Shown piece after piece: positions 8,793 through 16,576 of a DNA stretch of 64,000 nt. The number at the start of each line of letters is the position of its first letter. Within the stretch, counting starts at the first letter, position 1. This stretch comes from Bin5 sp965261695 (GTDB lineage Bacteria; Chloroflexota; Anaerolineae; Caldilineales; Caldilineaceae). The DNA lies in assembly GCA_965261695.1 (NCBI GenBank), contig OZ253474.1, positions 4,092,001 through 4,156,000 of the forward strand, given 5' to 3'. The position numbers and the translations under genes were made by a program. Below the pieces are notes generated by a model. The model was given only the letters and a program-made list of their open reading frames with translations, did not search any database and had not been told where the DNA came from.

Positions 8793-9814
8793 CAGTCTTC
8801 CCACTCGTCCGCTTCATCCTCCCAGCTCGCAGGCGTTTCATCAAGCAGTGGGATTCCCTGGGCGTCTCCATAGAAGAGAGCCTCTTCCAGTGCATTCGCG
8901 GCCGCTTTCGCCTCGTCGGCGTCGTCGCTGGCGCTCATGGCGTTCAGCATCTCCCTTGCCTGCCGACCGCCCAGCCTGCCCAATGCGAAAATGGCCGCCA
9001 GCCGGACCGGTTTGCTCTCGTCGGACAGCAGCGCGATTAACTCTTCGAGAGCGTCCCCGGCCTCCAGTTCGCCGCAGGCCCTGGCCGCGGCCGCTCGCAT
9101 CTCCGCATCGGGGCTGTCCAATTCCGCCTGCACGCTGGTGTGCCAGCGCACGTCTGCACTGCGTCCCATTGCCCGCAGCGCGGCAACCCGGATCTCCTCG
9201 TAAGGCGAATAGTAGCAGTCTTCGATCAGTTCTCGAACACCTGTCTCGCCGGAGAATGCGATGCTCTCCAGCGCGCTGGCCTGTACGTTCAGCGGCTCCA
9301 TGTCGCCGTGCAGGACGGCTAGGAGCGCGTCCTCGGCGCGCATGGCCAACGCCGGCGAGAGTTCGTCCAATTCGCCCGCGAGCACAAACGCCCCCAATGA
9401 CCCGGCCGCGGCTGCACGCACCGTGTCGAATGGATCGTTGTTCAGAATCTGGATCAGCGGTCCGACAAGGCCGGCCTCCCTGTCCTCCCACAGGCCCCCG
9501 ATGGCGAGAATGCGCACTTCCGGCAGGGGGTCGGTCAGCGCCAGGCGCAACAGTCGTCCCAGTTGCAGATGCAGATTCTCGACGCTTTCCTCCACGAGCG
9601 TCCGCACAACATACAGTCGGCACGCATCGGCGATGGTCGCCCAAACCTCCCGCACACGCCGCAAGTCGGACAGGCTAAGATCCGACAGGACGGTGAGTTC
9701 CTGCGCGGGGGGAGACGCGCTGTCCTCCTGCAGCTGAGCCAACAGTAGCTCGACCGAATGCGTCGGGCTGGATTGCGTTTGCGCGTCGTGGTATGGCGGG
9801 GCAGAGTTGGTCAC
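8789..9814 (-). CDS. HEAT-repeat protein
   Basis: A 341-aa soluble protein. After about 75 N-terminal residues it consists of six or seven HEAT/PBS-lyase-type helical repeats, each about 31 residues. Repeated signatures include VRILAIGGLWED, VRAAAAGSLGAFV, IRVAALRAMGRS, MRAAAARACGELE and VRLAAIFALGRLGG. The C-terminus is acidic and Trp-rich (WEDEADEWEDW). These repeats mediate protein-protein contact. It is the first gene of the operon running to 4700, behind a promoter-like element at 9885-9913, and is coupled to the next gene by a GTGA overlap. Confidence 0.8.
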   Translation of the reverse strand: MTNSAPPYHDAQTQSSPTHSVELLLAQLQEDSASPPAQELTVLSDLSLSDLRRVREVWATIADACRLYVVRTLVEESVENLHLQLGRLLRLALTDPLPEVRILAIGGLWEDREAGLVGPLIQILNNDPFDTVRAAAAGSLGAFVLAGELDELSPALAMRAEDALLAVLHGDMEPLNVQASALESIAFSGETGVRELIEDCYYSPYEEIRVAALRAMGRSADVRWHTSVQAELDSPDAEMRAAAARACGELEAGDALEELIALLSDESKPVRLAAIFALGRLGGRQAREMLNAMSASDDADEAKAAANALEEALFYGDAQGIPLLDETPASWEDEADEWEDW

Positions 9815-9884
9815 ATGCCGTCTCGGATACAGAATTCACACGTCACGGTAAACCGGAATTTAATAGCCAGTGTGGATTGATCAG

Positions 9885-9913
9885 ATTATATACTACTTTC
9901 GCTCTGTTGCCAG
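9885..9913 (-). promoter_or_regulatory. sigma70-like promoter for the HEAT-TPR-FecR operon
   Basis: On the minus strand a perfect TATAAT (complement of 9885-9890) lies 17 bases from CTGGCA (complement of 9908-9913), which matches TTGACA at four of six positions. Transcription would start near 9878, about 65 bases before the HEAT ATG. Confidence 0.5.
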
Positions 9914-9948
9914 ATGAACAGGGCAGGTAGGCGCGCCACCGAATTGTG

Positions 9949-10968
9949 CTAACCTTGAGGCGTCGCGGTCGGTGTGGTGGCAGACGTCGCCGTCGCCGTA
10001 GGCGTCGCCGTCGCAGTTGGTGTTGCCGTCTCTCGGAGGATACCCGGCAGCACGATTTCCTGATCCAATTGCAGTCTCTTTTCCTCTCCAGGAGCGATTG
10101 CATTAGCTTCCAAGAGCCTGGGCAAGTCGATCTCAAATCGCCGGGCGATCTCTTCTAGCGTATCGTACCGCTTGATTGTATAGATCTTCCACGCGGGCGT
10201 CGCGGTCGGCGCCGCAGTTTCAGTCTCTGGCGGAGCGGGCGCCGGCGTGGCCGTTGATGTCTCTACGGCCGCGGCGACGGCTGCAGTGGGCGCGTCTGCG
10301 GGTTCCATTGCGGCAGTCGTCGGCGTCTCAGTAGGGTGCATGACCGTGTCCTGGCTGCCGACCTGTGTCTGCGACTCAGTAGCCGGTGTGTTTGATTCTT
10401 GCGTTGGCGGCGTCGGGGTCGGTGTCGCCAACGCGGCCGCGGAGGGAGCCGCATCTGAAGGGGGTGATTCGGCAGACTGGCCGGCGCCGCTTTGGACGAC
10501 TGCGGGCGCGAGGCTCTCGCGCGCAAGCCGCACGGTCGGTTCACTGTCCGACGAGACGGGCGTGATGACGAAGTTCTGGATTAAAGGCAGATTATCGTTA
10601 TCTCGCAGGAAAGACGGCACGTCGCGAGCGACAAGCACAACAACCAGGACGCCGACCAGCACAGTCGGCAGACCAATCGTCAACAGCCGCGACGGCGCGG
10701 CGCGCAGGTCGCGGCCGCAGTGCGGGCAGATAATATGGTCGGATGTGGCCCGTTTGCGACAGCGGAGGCATCTTACCCTGGTAAGACGCGGGACCAGTCG
10801 CGTTCCACACTCGGCGCAAACGACCTGGTTGTGGAGGACCGGTGTTTGACAGGAAGGACAGCGTTTTGCCCCCCAGGAAGGCGTCTGTGCTGGCGTTCGG
10901 CTCTCTGGCTGCGCTGGAATGAACCTATCGGAACCAGCGTCCGACAGGTTCGTTTCATCTAAGGACAT
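9949..10968 (-). CDS. double zinc-ribbon membrane protein with LysM domain
   Basis: A 339-aa protein with two CxxC pairs each forming a zinc ribbon (CPSCQTP, CAECG, CLRCRKR, CPHCGRD; about residues 37-88). One transmembrane helix follows (LTIGLPTVLVGVLVVVLVA, about 95-115). A long Pro/Thr/Ala/Ser linker leads to a LysM-like domain near 265-310 (YTIKRYDTLEEIARRFEI). The C-terminus is a TATPTATATP-type tail. The zinc ribbons would be cytoplasmic and the LysM extracytoplasmic, probably binding peptidoglycan or another glycan. It lies 53 bp downstream of rseP on the same strand and may share its transcript. Confidence 0.75.
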   Translation of the reverse strand: MSLDETNLSDAGSDRFIPAQPESRTPAQTPSWGAKRCPSCQTPVLHNQVVCAECGTRLVPRLTRVRCLRCRKRATSDHIICPHCGRDLRAAPSRLLTIGLPTVLVGVLVVVLVARDVPSFLRDNDNLPLIQNFVITPVSSDSEPTVRLARESLAPAVVQSGAGQSAESPPSDAAPSAAALATPTPTPPTQESNTPATESQTQVGSQDTVMHPTETPTTAAMEPADAPTAAVAAAVETSTATPAPAPPETETAAPTATPAWKIYTIKRYDTLEEIARRFEIDLPRLLEANAIAPGEEKRLQLDQEIVLPGILRETATPTATATPTATATSATTPTATPQG

Positions 10969-11021
10969 TGGCTACGCATGTTTAACACAAGACCGGGAAC
11001 AGACACGAACCGTCCGCCCCG

Positions 11022-12392
11022 TTACTGGCCCAGCAGATGGAACCAGTCGATGCCCTGGGGGCCGGAGCGGATATCGTTGATGGTGATGACAACCATCAAT
11101 CCCAACAACAGGATGAAACCGACCAGATGAATGACGCCTTCCTTTTCCGGTGCAATGCGACGGCCGCGCAGCTTCTCTATCAAAATGAACAGCAGGCGTC
11201 CTCCGTCCAGGGCCGGAATCGGCAACAGATTGGCGACTGCCAAGCCGGCGCTGATGATGGCGGCCAGCTGCCAGACCGGGAACCACAGGCCGGTATCCAC
11301 AGTGGCGTTTACCGCGCCGCCCACAAGTTGCGCGATCCCGACCGGGCCGGACAAGGCCGCGTCCTGGGGCGCCAACTGGCCGGCGATAAGCATCATCGGC
11401 AGCGCGACAACTGCCTGTATGTAGTCGAGAATGCTGGCGATCCCGAGCCAGATGCTGTCGAAAAAGGGCAGAGTAACCAGCATCAGTACGCCGCTGATGC
11501 CAACGCCAATCGCGCCTTGGCCGGGCGGCGGCTCCTGGCGAGCCAACACCTGGCCGGAGTAGAGTTCGTCACCCCGCAGCAACGTCACGGTTATCGTTTC
11601 GCCCAAATGCGCCCGCACCATGTCGCCCAAACTGTGTTCAGCCGATACCACCTGTCCGTTGACGGCGTAGAAGAGATCGCCCGGCAGCAATCCGGCCTTC
11701 TCTGCCGGGCTACCCGGCGCGATCTGTGTGATCTTTGTCAGCAGGGCTCCTTCGGGGGAGTTCTCCGCCAACAGGCGTTCCAAGTCGTTTCGAGTAGCGA
11801 AGGGCACTTGCATTGTGTGCAGAGCGCCATCACGCAGAATGACGACCGTTCCAGCCTCGGCAACGATGGGCGGATTGCGTCGTTTGGGGTTCAGCAGCTC
11901 GCCGCTGCGCATGTCAATGTAGACGGGCCGTCCGTTCAGGCGGATGAGCGTGTCATTCGGCTCAAGGGCCGCTCCCATCAACTCTGTATCCGGGGGCAGA
12001 TCGCTCAGATGGGGATGGGCAGCTCCCGCCGGAAAGCCGGAAAAAACGCTTGCAATAGAAAAGAAGACCGCCAGCAGCAGGTTCATTGCCGGCCCGGCGA
12101 GGAGTGTCAGGACGCGCCCGCGCCCGCGTGCCGCGTTGAAGGAACCGGGGCTGGTGTCGGCCATGTCCTCGCCCTTCATCCGCACAAATGCGCCGAAGGG
12201 AATCGCGTTGATGCTGAAAAGCGTGCCATCGTATGTGAAGAGCTTGATCAAACGAGGAGGAAAACCGAAGACGCCGAACTCTTCCACTTCGATTCCATTG
12301 CGCCGCGCCACCAGATAGTGACCCAACTCATGGAAAAACATAAGTACGCCCAACAGCAGGAAAAACGAAACAATAGTCAGAAACATCTGCAT
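11022..12392 (-). CDS. rseP: RseP/site-2 protease family zinc metalloprotease
   Basis: A 456-aa intramembrane protease. The zinc-binding HELGH motif is in the first transmembrane helix (about residues 20-24), and the LDG-type third ligand is near the C-terminus (NLLPIPALDGG). A PDZ domain lies between them (AEKAGLLPGDLFYAVNGQVV). The start at 12392 is chosen because GGAG lies about 5 bases upstream and the hydrophobic helix begins at once; a longer frame adds 30 basic residues. Known members cleave anti-sigma factors or signal-peptide remnants within the membrane; the substrate here is unknown. Four or more hydrophobic segments are visible. Confidence 0.9.
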   Translation of the reverse strand: MQMFLTIVSFFLLLGVLMFFHELGHYLVARRNGIEVEEFGVFGFPPRLIKLFTYDGTLFSINAIPFGAFVRMKGEDMADTSPGSFNAARGRGRVLTLLAGPAMNLLLAVFFSIASVFSGFPAGAAHPHLSDLPPDTELMGAALEPNDTLIRLNGRPVYIDMRSGELLNPKRRNPPIVAEAGTVVILRDGALHTMQVPFATRNDLERLLAENSPEGALLTKITQIAPGSPAEKAGLLPGDLFYAVNGQVVSAEHSLGDMVRAHLGETITVTLLRGDELYSGQVLARQEPPPGQGAIGVGISGVLMLVTLPFFDSIWLGIASILDYIQAVVALPMMLIAGQLAPQDAALSGPVGIAQLVGGAVNATVDTGLWFPVWQLAAIISAGLAVANLLPIPALDGGRLLFILIEKLRGRRIAPEKEGVIHLVGFILLLGLMVVITINDIRSGPQGIDWFHLLGQ

Positions 12393-12740
12393 CCTTACTC
12401 CGAACCGGATTCCGAGGAGAGGCGCCCTCAGCGGCTCCCTCCCAACTCTAAAGACTGTGAACCGTGGAACGAATCGATCCACTCGGTCCGCCGCCTAGCG
12501 TGCAGACACCTGCGTTACCCCCTGCCGACTCGACCATCCAAGATCGCGCAGGCGGGGCGGCAAACAGGCGGCGAACCCACCCTCTGTTACAGCTTTCTCA
12601 TAGTTCATTATACTCGGACGCCAAAAGAGCAGGCAAATACATCGGGCCAACCCCATTCGCGCCCGATCGGTGAGGAGCGAGGTTAGGGGATTCTTTCTCC
12701 TCGCCCCTCTCTTTTGTCGCTGTAAATGCCGTTTGCGTCG
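12393..12740. other. intergenic region with GC-rich hairpin
   Basis: This holds no convincing gene. Bases 12672-12682 and 12699-12709 can pair over 10 of 11 positions with a 16-base loop. The hairpin is followed by TCTTTTG on the plus strand. No plus-strand gene ends before it, and the minus-strand side lacks a U-run, so its role at the end of the isopentenyl phosphate kinase gene is uncertain. Confidence 0.3.
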
Positions 12741-13571
12741 TCAGCAGTTGCTCTGCGGAGACCCGTCGTGGATCAGGGTGCCTGGCGGACTGGAGGGGTC
12801 GGTCAACGCGGCGTAGACCGCGCCATGCACAAGCCCGCCGCAGATGACCACTTGCAGGCCCGCCTGGGCGCGGACCATCCGTAAGGCTTGTTCGACTTTC
12901 GCGGCCATGCCTCCGGTTACGTCGGTGGCGTGGCTGGCGCCGAAGGTCGCTTGCAGCGATTTGAAAGCGCGCGGCGTGATCTCTTCCAATAGAGCGGCAG
13001 CCGGATCCAGCAGCGGATCGCTGGTATAGACGCCGTCCACTTCGCCCGCCAGTACGATCCGCACCGGGGGCAATTGGGCAGCCATGTATTCAAAGATCTC
13101 CTCTGTGCTGGCAATTGTGCCCCCGCGTGAACTGTCCAGCGCCACATCGCCGTGAATCAGCGGCAGCAGTCCTCGCTCAAGCGCCAGACGCACCGTCTCC
13201 GCCGGGCCGCTGATCACGTCGCCGTCCTCGCAACGGAGCGCGACGCTGGGCTGAACGGACCAGACGGGCAGCCCGGCTTGCAGGAGATGCGCCGCCACGA
13301 TACGGGTCAGGCGTGCGGCTGCATCCGCGGTTGCGGCGAAACCGAACCACTCGTCCGCGCTGCGGACGCCAGCGCGCGTGCCATAGCGCCGGGCGCTGAC
13401 GTGGCCGAAACTGCCGCTGCCGTGGCCGAGGACAAGCCGCAGCAGCGGGCGGTCTATTCTGGCCTGGGCGATCTCCTGGCTCAGGTGCTTCAGGACATCC
13501 GGCCGGGGCGTTTCCGGGTTGCGCTTGTCGGTGATCAGCGAGCCGCCGAGTTTCAGATAGATGAGAGACAC
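12741..13571 (-). CDS. isopentenyl phosphate kinase
   Basis: A 276-aa kinase of the amino-acid kinase fold. It would convert isopentenyl phosphate plus ATP to isopentenyl diphosphate, the last step of the alternative mevalonate route known from archaea and some Chloroflexota. Diagnostic features are the N-terminal KLGGSLITDK, the substrate-binding GHGSGSFGH with the family's catalytic His (about residues 50-58), the HGDVALD loop, and GTIASTEE and DVTGGMAAKVE near the C-terminus. N-acetylglutamate kinases and UMP kinases lack the GSGSFGH His. It starts 12 bp after selA and is probably translated from the same transcript. The matching phosphomevalonate decarboxylase is not in this window. Confidence 0.85.
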   Translation of the reverse strand: MSLIYLKLGGSLITDKRNPETPRPDVLKHLSQEIAQARIDRPLLRLVLGHGSGSFGHVSARRYGTRAGVRSADEWFGFAATADAAARLTRIVAAHLLQAGLPVWSVQPSVALRCEDGDVISGPAETVRLALERGLLPLIHGDVALDSSRGGTIASTEEIFEYMAAQLPPVRIVLAGEVDGVYTSDPLLDPAAALLEEITPRAFKSLQATFGASHATDVTGGMAAKVEQALRMVRAQAGLQVVICGGLVHGAVYAALTDPSSPPGTLIHDGSPQSNC

Positions 13572-13583
13572 GGTCGTTTCCGG

Positions 13584-15107
13584 TTAGCGGTGGGCGGCGC
13601 CTGCCCGGCTGCCAAGAGCTTCCAGCAGCGACTTTTCCTGCTCCGGCAGAACCGTGCGCAGGTCGAACAGCAGCAGGTCGTTCTGAATGCGGCAGATCAC
13701 CGGCGGATCGGTTCGCCGCAAAGACGCGGCCGCGTGGTCCGGCTGCGGTGTAGCGACCGCCAGCAGAAATGTCGGCAGCGTCTCGCCCGGCAGGCTGCCG
13801 CCGCCAATCGTGCTTTCTCCCGCGATGATTGCAGCGACGATGCCGGCTGCGTTCAACTGTTTCTGAATCTCGTGGGCGCGCTGCTGCACCGTGTCCGCCG
13901 ACTGCTTGATCATACGCCACACGGGGATCTCATCCGTCGCCCGGCCTCGTCGATAGGAGCGCAGGGTGGCGTCCAGCGCGGCCAGCGTCATCTTGTCCAC
14001 GCGTAGGGCGCGGGCCAGCGGATGCGCGCGCAGGCGGACAATGGACTCAGCCCTGCCGACGATCAGCCCGGCCTGTGGTCCGCCCAGAAGCTTGTCGCCG
14101 CTGAAAGTGATGATGTCTGCGCCCGCCTGCACACTGCTCTGCACCATCGGCTCTGCGGCCAGCCCGAATCCGGCCGTATCCAGTAACGTGCCGGAGCCGA
14201 GGTCGTCGATGACCAGCGGTCGGTCGCTTGGGGTGTCAGGGCTGCCCTCGGATAGTCGCTCTGGCGAGACGCATGCCGACGCGTCAGAGCGTTCTTCCGC
14301 GTGGTCGGCAGCCGCGTGCGCGATAGCAATCTCGACCAACTGCGCCAGTCCGGGCTTCTTCACAAAGCCGATTTGCTTGAAATTGCTGGCGTGAATGCGC
14401 ATGAGCGCGGCCGTTCGCCCGTTGATTGCATTGGCAAAGTCGTGGGGATGCGTGCGGTTGGTCGTGCCGACCTCAACCAGCGTCGCGCCGCTCTGGCGCA
14501 GCACATCCGGTATGCGAAAACCGCCCCCAATCTCCACCAACTCGCCGCGGCTGACGATCACATCCCGCCCCTGACAGAGGGCGGTAAGCGTCAGGAAGAC
14601 GGCCGCGGCGTTGTTGTTGACGACGAGCGCGTCCTCGGCGCCGGTCAATTCGCACAGCAGACGCGCAGGGTGGGCATGGCGGCTGCCCCGACTACCGGCC
14701 TCCAGATCATATTCCAGCGTGCTGTAGCCCCGTGCCAGTTGGAGGACCGCGTTCTGCGCGGCTTGGCTGAGAGGCGTCCGGCCCAGATTCGTGTGGATGA
14801 GGACGCCGGTGGCGTTGATGACCGGGCGCAGCGAGGAGGCGTCGGCGGCGACAACGCTGCGGGTGATCCGCTCATCCCACTGCTCCTCAGTCGGCGCGGG
14901 CTGCCCAAGCTGGATGGCGGCGCGCGCGGCGTCGAGTTCGGCGCGCGCCGCCGAGGTGACCGGTCCGCTGCCGAATTCGACGGCGAGGGCCGCGATCTCG
15001 GCGCGCTGCAACAGCCTGTCAACAGCTGGCAGTTTGCGAAACTCCACCGTCTCCTGTTGTTGTGCCTGTTTGTTTGAAGGGGATCGGGTCGGTGCGGTTT
15101 TTGTCAT
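13584..15107 (-). CDS. selA: L-seryl-tRNA(Sec) selenium transferase SelA
   Basis: A 507-aa PLP enzyme that would convert Ser-tRNA(Sec) to Sec-tRNA(Sec) using selenophosphate. Family motifs are clear: the N-terminal LPAVDRLL, then INATGVLIHTNLGRTPLS, VVNNNAAAVFLTL, SRGELVEIGGGFRIPDV, the Asp-containing VIDDLGSG, and the PLP-lysine motif FSGDKLLGGPQAG. About 25 residues rich in Ser, Glu and Pro are inserted before VIDDLGSG. I chose the ATG at 15107; the longer frame adds 12 Arg-rich residues. No selB, selD or tRNA-Sec is visible in the window, so the rest of the selenocysteine machinery must lie elsewhere if it exists. It forms a pair with isopentenyl phosphate kinase. Confidence 0.9.
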   Translation of the reverse strand: MTKTAPTRSPSNKQAQQQETVEFRKLPAVDRLLQRAEIAALAVEFGSGPVTSAARAELDAARAAIQLGQPAPTEEQWDERITRSVVAADASSLRPVINATGVLIHTNLGRTPLSQAAQNAVLQLARGYSTLEYDLEAGSRGSRHAHPARLLCELTGAEDALVVNNNAAAVFLTLTALCQGRDVIVSRGELVEIGGGFRIPDVLRQSGATLVEVGTTNRTHPHDFANAINGRTAALMRIHASNFKQIGFVKKPGLAQLVEIAIAHAAADHAEERSDASACVSPERLSEGSPDTPSDRPLVIDDLGSGTLLDTAGFGLAAEPMVQSSVQAGADIITFSGDKLLGGPQAGLIVGRAESIVRLRAHPLARALRVDKMTLAALDATLRSYRRGRATDEIPVWRMIKQSADTVQQRAHEIQKQLNAAGIVAAIIAGESTIGGGSLPGETLPTFLLAVATPQPDHAAASLRRTDPPVICRIQNDLLLFDLRTVLPEQEKSLLEALGSRAGAAHR

Positions 15108-15155
15108 GGCACTGTTTGGGCGTCGTAGCGTCGTTCTCCGCATCAGGAGGGAGGA

Positions 15156-15707
15156 CTATGCAGGACGAAGGCGCGGCAGGCGTTCAACGGGTAATTCGGC
15201 CAGCCTGGGGTTAGAGCGGTCCCGTTCAGAAAGGCGCGGCGCGGCGCTGCTCCAGTCCACCGCCAACTGTGGGTCGTCCCAGGCGACGCCGTGCTCGTCA
15301 GTGCTGTCGTAGTAATTGTCGACATTGTAGGCGAGGGCGGCCTCCGTCAGCGCCAGAAAGCCGTGCGCCACGCCTACGGGTATAAAGACGCCCGCGAGGT
15401 TGCGCTCGCCGATCTCTACAGTTTCCGTCTGCCGAAACGTCGGGCTGTCCGGTCGCAAATCCGCCAGCGCCACCTGGATCCTGCCCTGCATACAGAACCA
15501 GTAGTCCACCTGATGGTAATGGAAGTGCAACCCGCGCAGCACGCCCGCCTTCGAATAACTGACGTTCGACTGCACGCGCTCCCAGCTGCGTTCCGGGAAC
15601 CACTCTTTGCGAAACGTCTCCAGGAATCGGCCCCGTTCATCGCCGAATGCGCGCAACGCAACAAACTTGGCGCCGTCAATCAGTTGTGAAGCGGATATCT
15701 CCGGCAC
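15156..15707 (-). CDS. rfbC: dTDP-4-dehydrorhamnose 3,5-epimerase-like protein (RmlC)
   Basis: A 183-aa cupin of the usual RmlC length, expected to epimerise dTDP-4-keto-6-deoxyglucose in rhamnose synthesis. Visible motifs are the nucleotide-binding DERGRFLETF, the active-site strand VLRGLHFHYHQ carrying the catalytic His, DLRPDSPTF and PVGVAHGFLAL. In standard RmlC the segment after the His is usually LQxxxxQxKLVRV; here it is VDYWFCMQGRIQV, a modest divergence. No other rhamnose genes are nearby, so a related sugar epimerase role is possible. It lies 48 bp upstream of selA on the same strand. Confidence 0.8.
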   Translation of the reverse strand: MPEISASQLIDGAKFVALRAFGDERGRFLETFRKEWFPERSWERVQSNVSYSKAGVLRGLHFHYHQVDYWFCMQGRIQVALADLRPDSPTFRQTETVEIGERNLAGVFIPVGVAHGFLALTEAALAYNVDNYYDSTDEHGVAWDDPQLAVDWSSAAPRLSERDRSNPRLAELPVERLPRLRPA

Positions 15708-15787
15708 AAGACATTCCTTTCTGACGTGACAAGAGGCAGTCTAAAAGGTATACGTCTTCAACTGAAAGCGATGAACAGGACATGGGC

Positions 15788-16576
15788 TCACGTCGCCAGG
15801 ATACGCATCCGCTCGATAATTCCGTTTATCTCGCTCGCCTTGAGTTGGTATGACGTGCGGTTGACCAACAGCACAGCCTGGCTTTGCAGAATTGTGCGAA
15901 TCTCGACCAGCCCGTTCATGCGCAGCGTCTCGCCGGTCTGGACAACGTCGACGATCAGATCGGACAGGCCGAGAATCGGGCCTAACTCGACCGAGCCGCC
16001 CAGGGTGATGATCTCTGCGTTGACGCCCCGCTCAGCGAAGAAGCGGCGCGTGAGCCGCGGGAACTCGGTCGCAATGCGGGGCTGGCTCATATAGCGTAGG
16101 GGAGTTCCCGGCATGTCTGACGATGAAGCTGCCCCCAAGGAAAGATCGGGAAACTCGAAATTCTCGCCATGTTGTTTCATCACAGTTTCAGCTGGACCGG
16201 CGACGCTCAGACGGCAATGACCGAAGGGCAGCAGCAGCGGCTCATAGACTGCGCGATCGGTCTCGCGCACGACATCCAGCCCGCAGATGCCCAGGTCGGC
16301 CGCGCCGTGCTCCACATATGTGGGCACATCGCGCGGCTTGGCCATCACAAAACCGATCGAGCCGTCCGCAGCCGGCAACACCAGCTTGCGGCTCTCCGTA
16401 GCTGTCGGGATCGACAGCCCGGCACGTTCCAGAAAGGCCAAGCTATCCTGGGCCAGCCTCCCTTTGGGCAGGGCAAAGAGTATCGACTGCTCGGTTCGCG
16501 ACTGGTTCGGGGACGATTGGCTCTGCTCCAGGATGTCCGGCAGGGCGCGGTCGGGCGCGATAGCTGGCTGACTCAT
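15788..16576 (-). CDS. hisG: ATP phosphoribosyltransferase catalytic subunit HisG (short form)
   Basis: This enzyme catalyses the first step of histidine synthesis, condensing ATP and PRPP. The 262-aa protein begins the catalytic domain at FALPKGRLAQDSLAFLERAG (about residue 33) and has AADLGICGLDVV and the PRPP-binding segment GGSVELGPILGLSDLIVDVVQTG. The C-terminal regulatory domain of long HisG enzymes is absent, which means it should need HisZ. hisZ is directly upstream, its TGA overlapping the hisG ATG by 4 bases. About 30 extra N-terminal residues precede the usual start and may be partly untranslated. Confidence 0.9.
   Translation of the reverse strand: MSQPAIAPDRALPDILEQSQSSPNQSRTEQSILFALPKGRLAQDSLAFLERAGLSIPTATESRKLVLPAADGSIGFVMAKPRDVPTYVEHGAADLGICGLDVVRETDRAVYEPLLLPFGHCRLSVAGPAETVMKQHGENFEFPDLSLGAASSSDMPGTPLRYMSQPRIATEFPRLTRRFFAERGVNAEIITLGGSVELGPILGLSDLIVDVVQTGETLRMNGLVEIRTILQSQAVLLVNRTSYQLKASEINGIIERMRILAT

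Noticed and set aside
11037..12686. A 549-aa plus-strand frame opposite rseP
   Set aside because: Antisense shadow in high-GC DNA; the minus strand has a clear RseP with HELGH, PDZ and LDG motifs.
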